A stretch of DNA of 5,502 bases from Deltaproteobacteria bacterium. GTDB lineage: Bacteria > Myxococcota_A > UBA796 > UBA2385. The notes beneath the pieces were generated by a model, which saw nothing but the letters and a program-made list of their open reading frames with translations, had not been told where the DNA came from and searched no databases. The stretch covers positions 1 to 5,502 of the forward strand of contig RFKJ01000278.1 of the NCBI GenBank assembly GCA_003694325.1, given 5' to 3'. The position numbers and the translations under genes are program-made. Shown piece by piece: positions 4,893-5,502 of this stretch. Position 1 is the stretch's first letter, and each line of letters opens with the position of its first letter.

Positions 4893-5502
4893 GCGAGGAT
4901 GTCGGCCGCCGTCACCTCGGTGAGGGGGATGGTCGACAACTCGGCCGGGATGGACTCGACGGCCACCGGGATGCACCAGGACTTGCCGTCGCTGGCGCAG
5001 GCTTCGCAGGACAACCCGAAGCCGGCGAGGAGGTCGCACATGTCCGCCGGGTCCCCGCTGCCGATCAGGTCTTCGAGCAGCGCCTTCCAGGTCCGGAAGT
5101 CGATCTCGGCGGTCATCGCGGCGTCGTCGATGGCGCTCCCGGTCGGGTCGAAGCGGCCGGAGATCACGACCTGCTCGATGGGAGCCTCGTACCCGGCCAC
5201 GGCCAGCGCCATGGAGGTCGGGCCGACCTCGAAGGCCGGCAGCCCGTCGGCGTCGGCGGAGGGGAAGTCGACGGTCTCGACGCAGGTGTCCTGGGCCAGC
5301 CGGGAGTCGTCGGTCCAGCCGGTCCGCACCTCCAGCGTCGGGTCGATGCTCCGGACCTCGAGCAACAGGTCGACGCCGACCTCGGCGCTGAGGAGCTCGC
5401 CGACCCCGGCCGGCTCGGTCCAGGAGCCGGCCGAGATGTCCAGCTCGTAGACGTTGCCCGTGGGGTCGAGGCTCGAGCCCCCATCACCGAAGCCCCCATC
5501 AC
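4874..5502 (-). CDS. Exported Cys-containing protein, C-terminal part (partial)
   Basis: The frame is open from the right window edge to TGA at 4874-4876 and shows 208 residues; the start lies outside. The visible part begins with a Gly/Asp linker (DGGFGDGGSS), then GNVYELDISAGSWTEP and a mixed alpha/beta-type domain. The C-terminal part has five cysteines: ADMC, GLSCEAC, SWCIP and PACR. One more lies in AQDTCVE. Six cysteines and a flexible Gly/Asp linker are typical of secreted proteins or lipoproteins with disulfides, so a signal peptide or lipobox is expected just off the edge. I recognise no family; similar CxxC-x-n-C tails occur in hypothetical lipoproteins of Myxococcota, which is recollection only. 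The codon read as a start at 5365 (TTG) is internal: the same frame continues with ordinary protein sequence. Confidence 0.75.
   Translation of the reverse strand, partial: DGGFGDGGSSLDPTGNVYELDISAGSWTEPAGVGELLSAEVGVDLLLEVRSIDPTLEVRTGWTDDSRLAQDTCVETVDFPSADADGLPAFEVGPTSMALAVAGYEAPIEQVVISGRFDPTGSAIDDAAMTAEIDFRTWKALLEDLIGSGDPADMCDLLAGFGLSCEACASDGKSWCIPVAVESIPAELSTIPLTEVTAADILADPACR
5476..5502 (-). repeat. 15-bp-period repeat encoding the Gly/Asp linker
   Basis: AGCCCCCATCAC occurs at 5476-5487 and again at 5491-5502, a 15-base period that runs into the window edge. On the minus strand each unit encodes GDGG followed by F or S, giving a GDGGxGDGG linker. The number of units is unknown because the window ends here. 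In-frame 15-bp units can change linker length without breaking the protein. Confidence 0.65.

Noticed and set aside
4227..5450. Long plus-strand open frame (407 codons) across the regulator and the exported-protein gene
   Set aside because: It crosses two genes and a promoter region on the other strand. Its composition is low-complexity, and it has no recognisable motif.
5164..5502. Minus-strand frame of 112 codons at the right edge
   Set aside because: It is rich in Arg, Pro and Ser with repeats of the RPAPG kind. The alternative minus frame through 4874-5500 has normal composition, cysteines and a consistent domain.
1..5502. tRNA, rRNA, CRISPR array, insertion sequence or integrase
   Set aside because: I saw no cloverleaf, rRNA-like block, regularly spaced repeat array, transposase motif or terminal inverted repeats. 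The repeats present are short tandem units and one promoter-sized direct repeat.

Overview
This is a G+C-rich bacterial window. The coding strands have strong third-position G/C bias, and this leaves long spurious antisense frames. The mix of genes suggests a free-living Gram-negative with an outer membrane, possibly Myxococcota or another former deltaproteobacterium: a Cys-containing exported protein with a Gly/Asp linker, a bacterial FmdE-family protein, an FNR-type regulator and a multi-ankyrin protein. The taxonomic guess is inference from style and gene content only; there is no marker gene.

Layout, left to right. Positions 1-219 hold no gene. They contain one copy of a 73-bp direct repeat that starts at the window edge, a perfect 8-bp inverted repeat followed by TTTT, and a 15-bp tandem repeat. 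Positions 220-1620 (+) encode a 466-residue cytoplasmic ankyrin-repeat protein. It converges on a minus-strand cluster with only 9 bp between the two stop codons. In transcription order the minus-strand cluster is a Crp/Fnr-family regulator (4670-3945, TTG start), a 240-bp regulatory gap, an FmdE-family zinc protein (3704-3081), a TauE/SafE (TSUP) membrane transporter (3046-2297) and a small exported, probable outer-membrane beta-barrel protein (2262-1630). The last three genes are separated by two 34-bp gaps and read as an operon. Positions 4671-4873 hold the regulator's promoter, which is the second copy of the 73-bp repeat, plus inverted and tandem repeats. Positions 4874-5502 (-) carry the C-terminal 208 residues of an exported Cys-containing protein cut by the window edge.

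How the parts may work together. The regulator has an FNR-type recognition helix (E190, S193, R194). In FNR these positions read TTGAT half-sites. A perfect palindrome of that type, TTGATCGCCGATCAA, lies at 3788-3802 ahead of the FmdE gene. It is placed about where a class II activator site should be relative to a weak -35/-10 pair. The economical model is a local circuit in which a redox- or NO-type FNR-like regulator switches on a three-gene operon. That operon combines a metal-binding FmdE protein, an anion or sulfur-compound transporter and an outer-membrane protein. The substrate is not visible from sequence.

The regulator's promoter, leader and start codon (4666-4738) recur almost exactly at 1-73 in the same orientation. 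This suggests that a second gene driven by the same promoter, perhaps a paralogous regulator, lies just left of the window.
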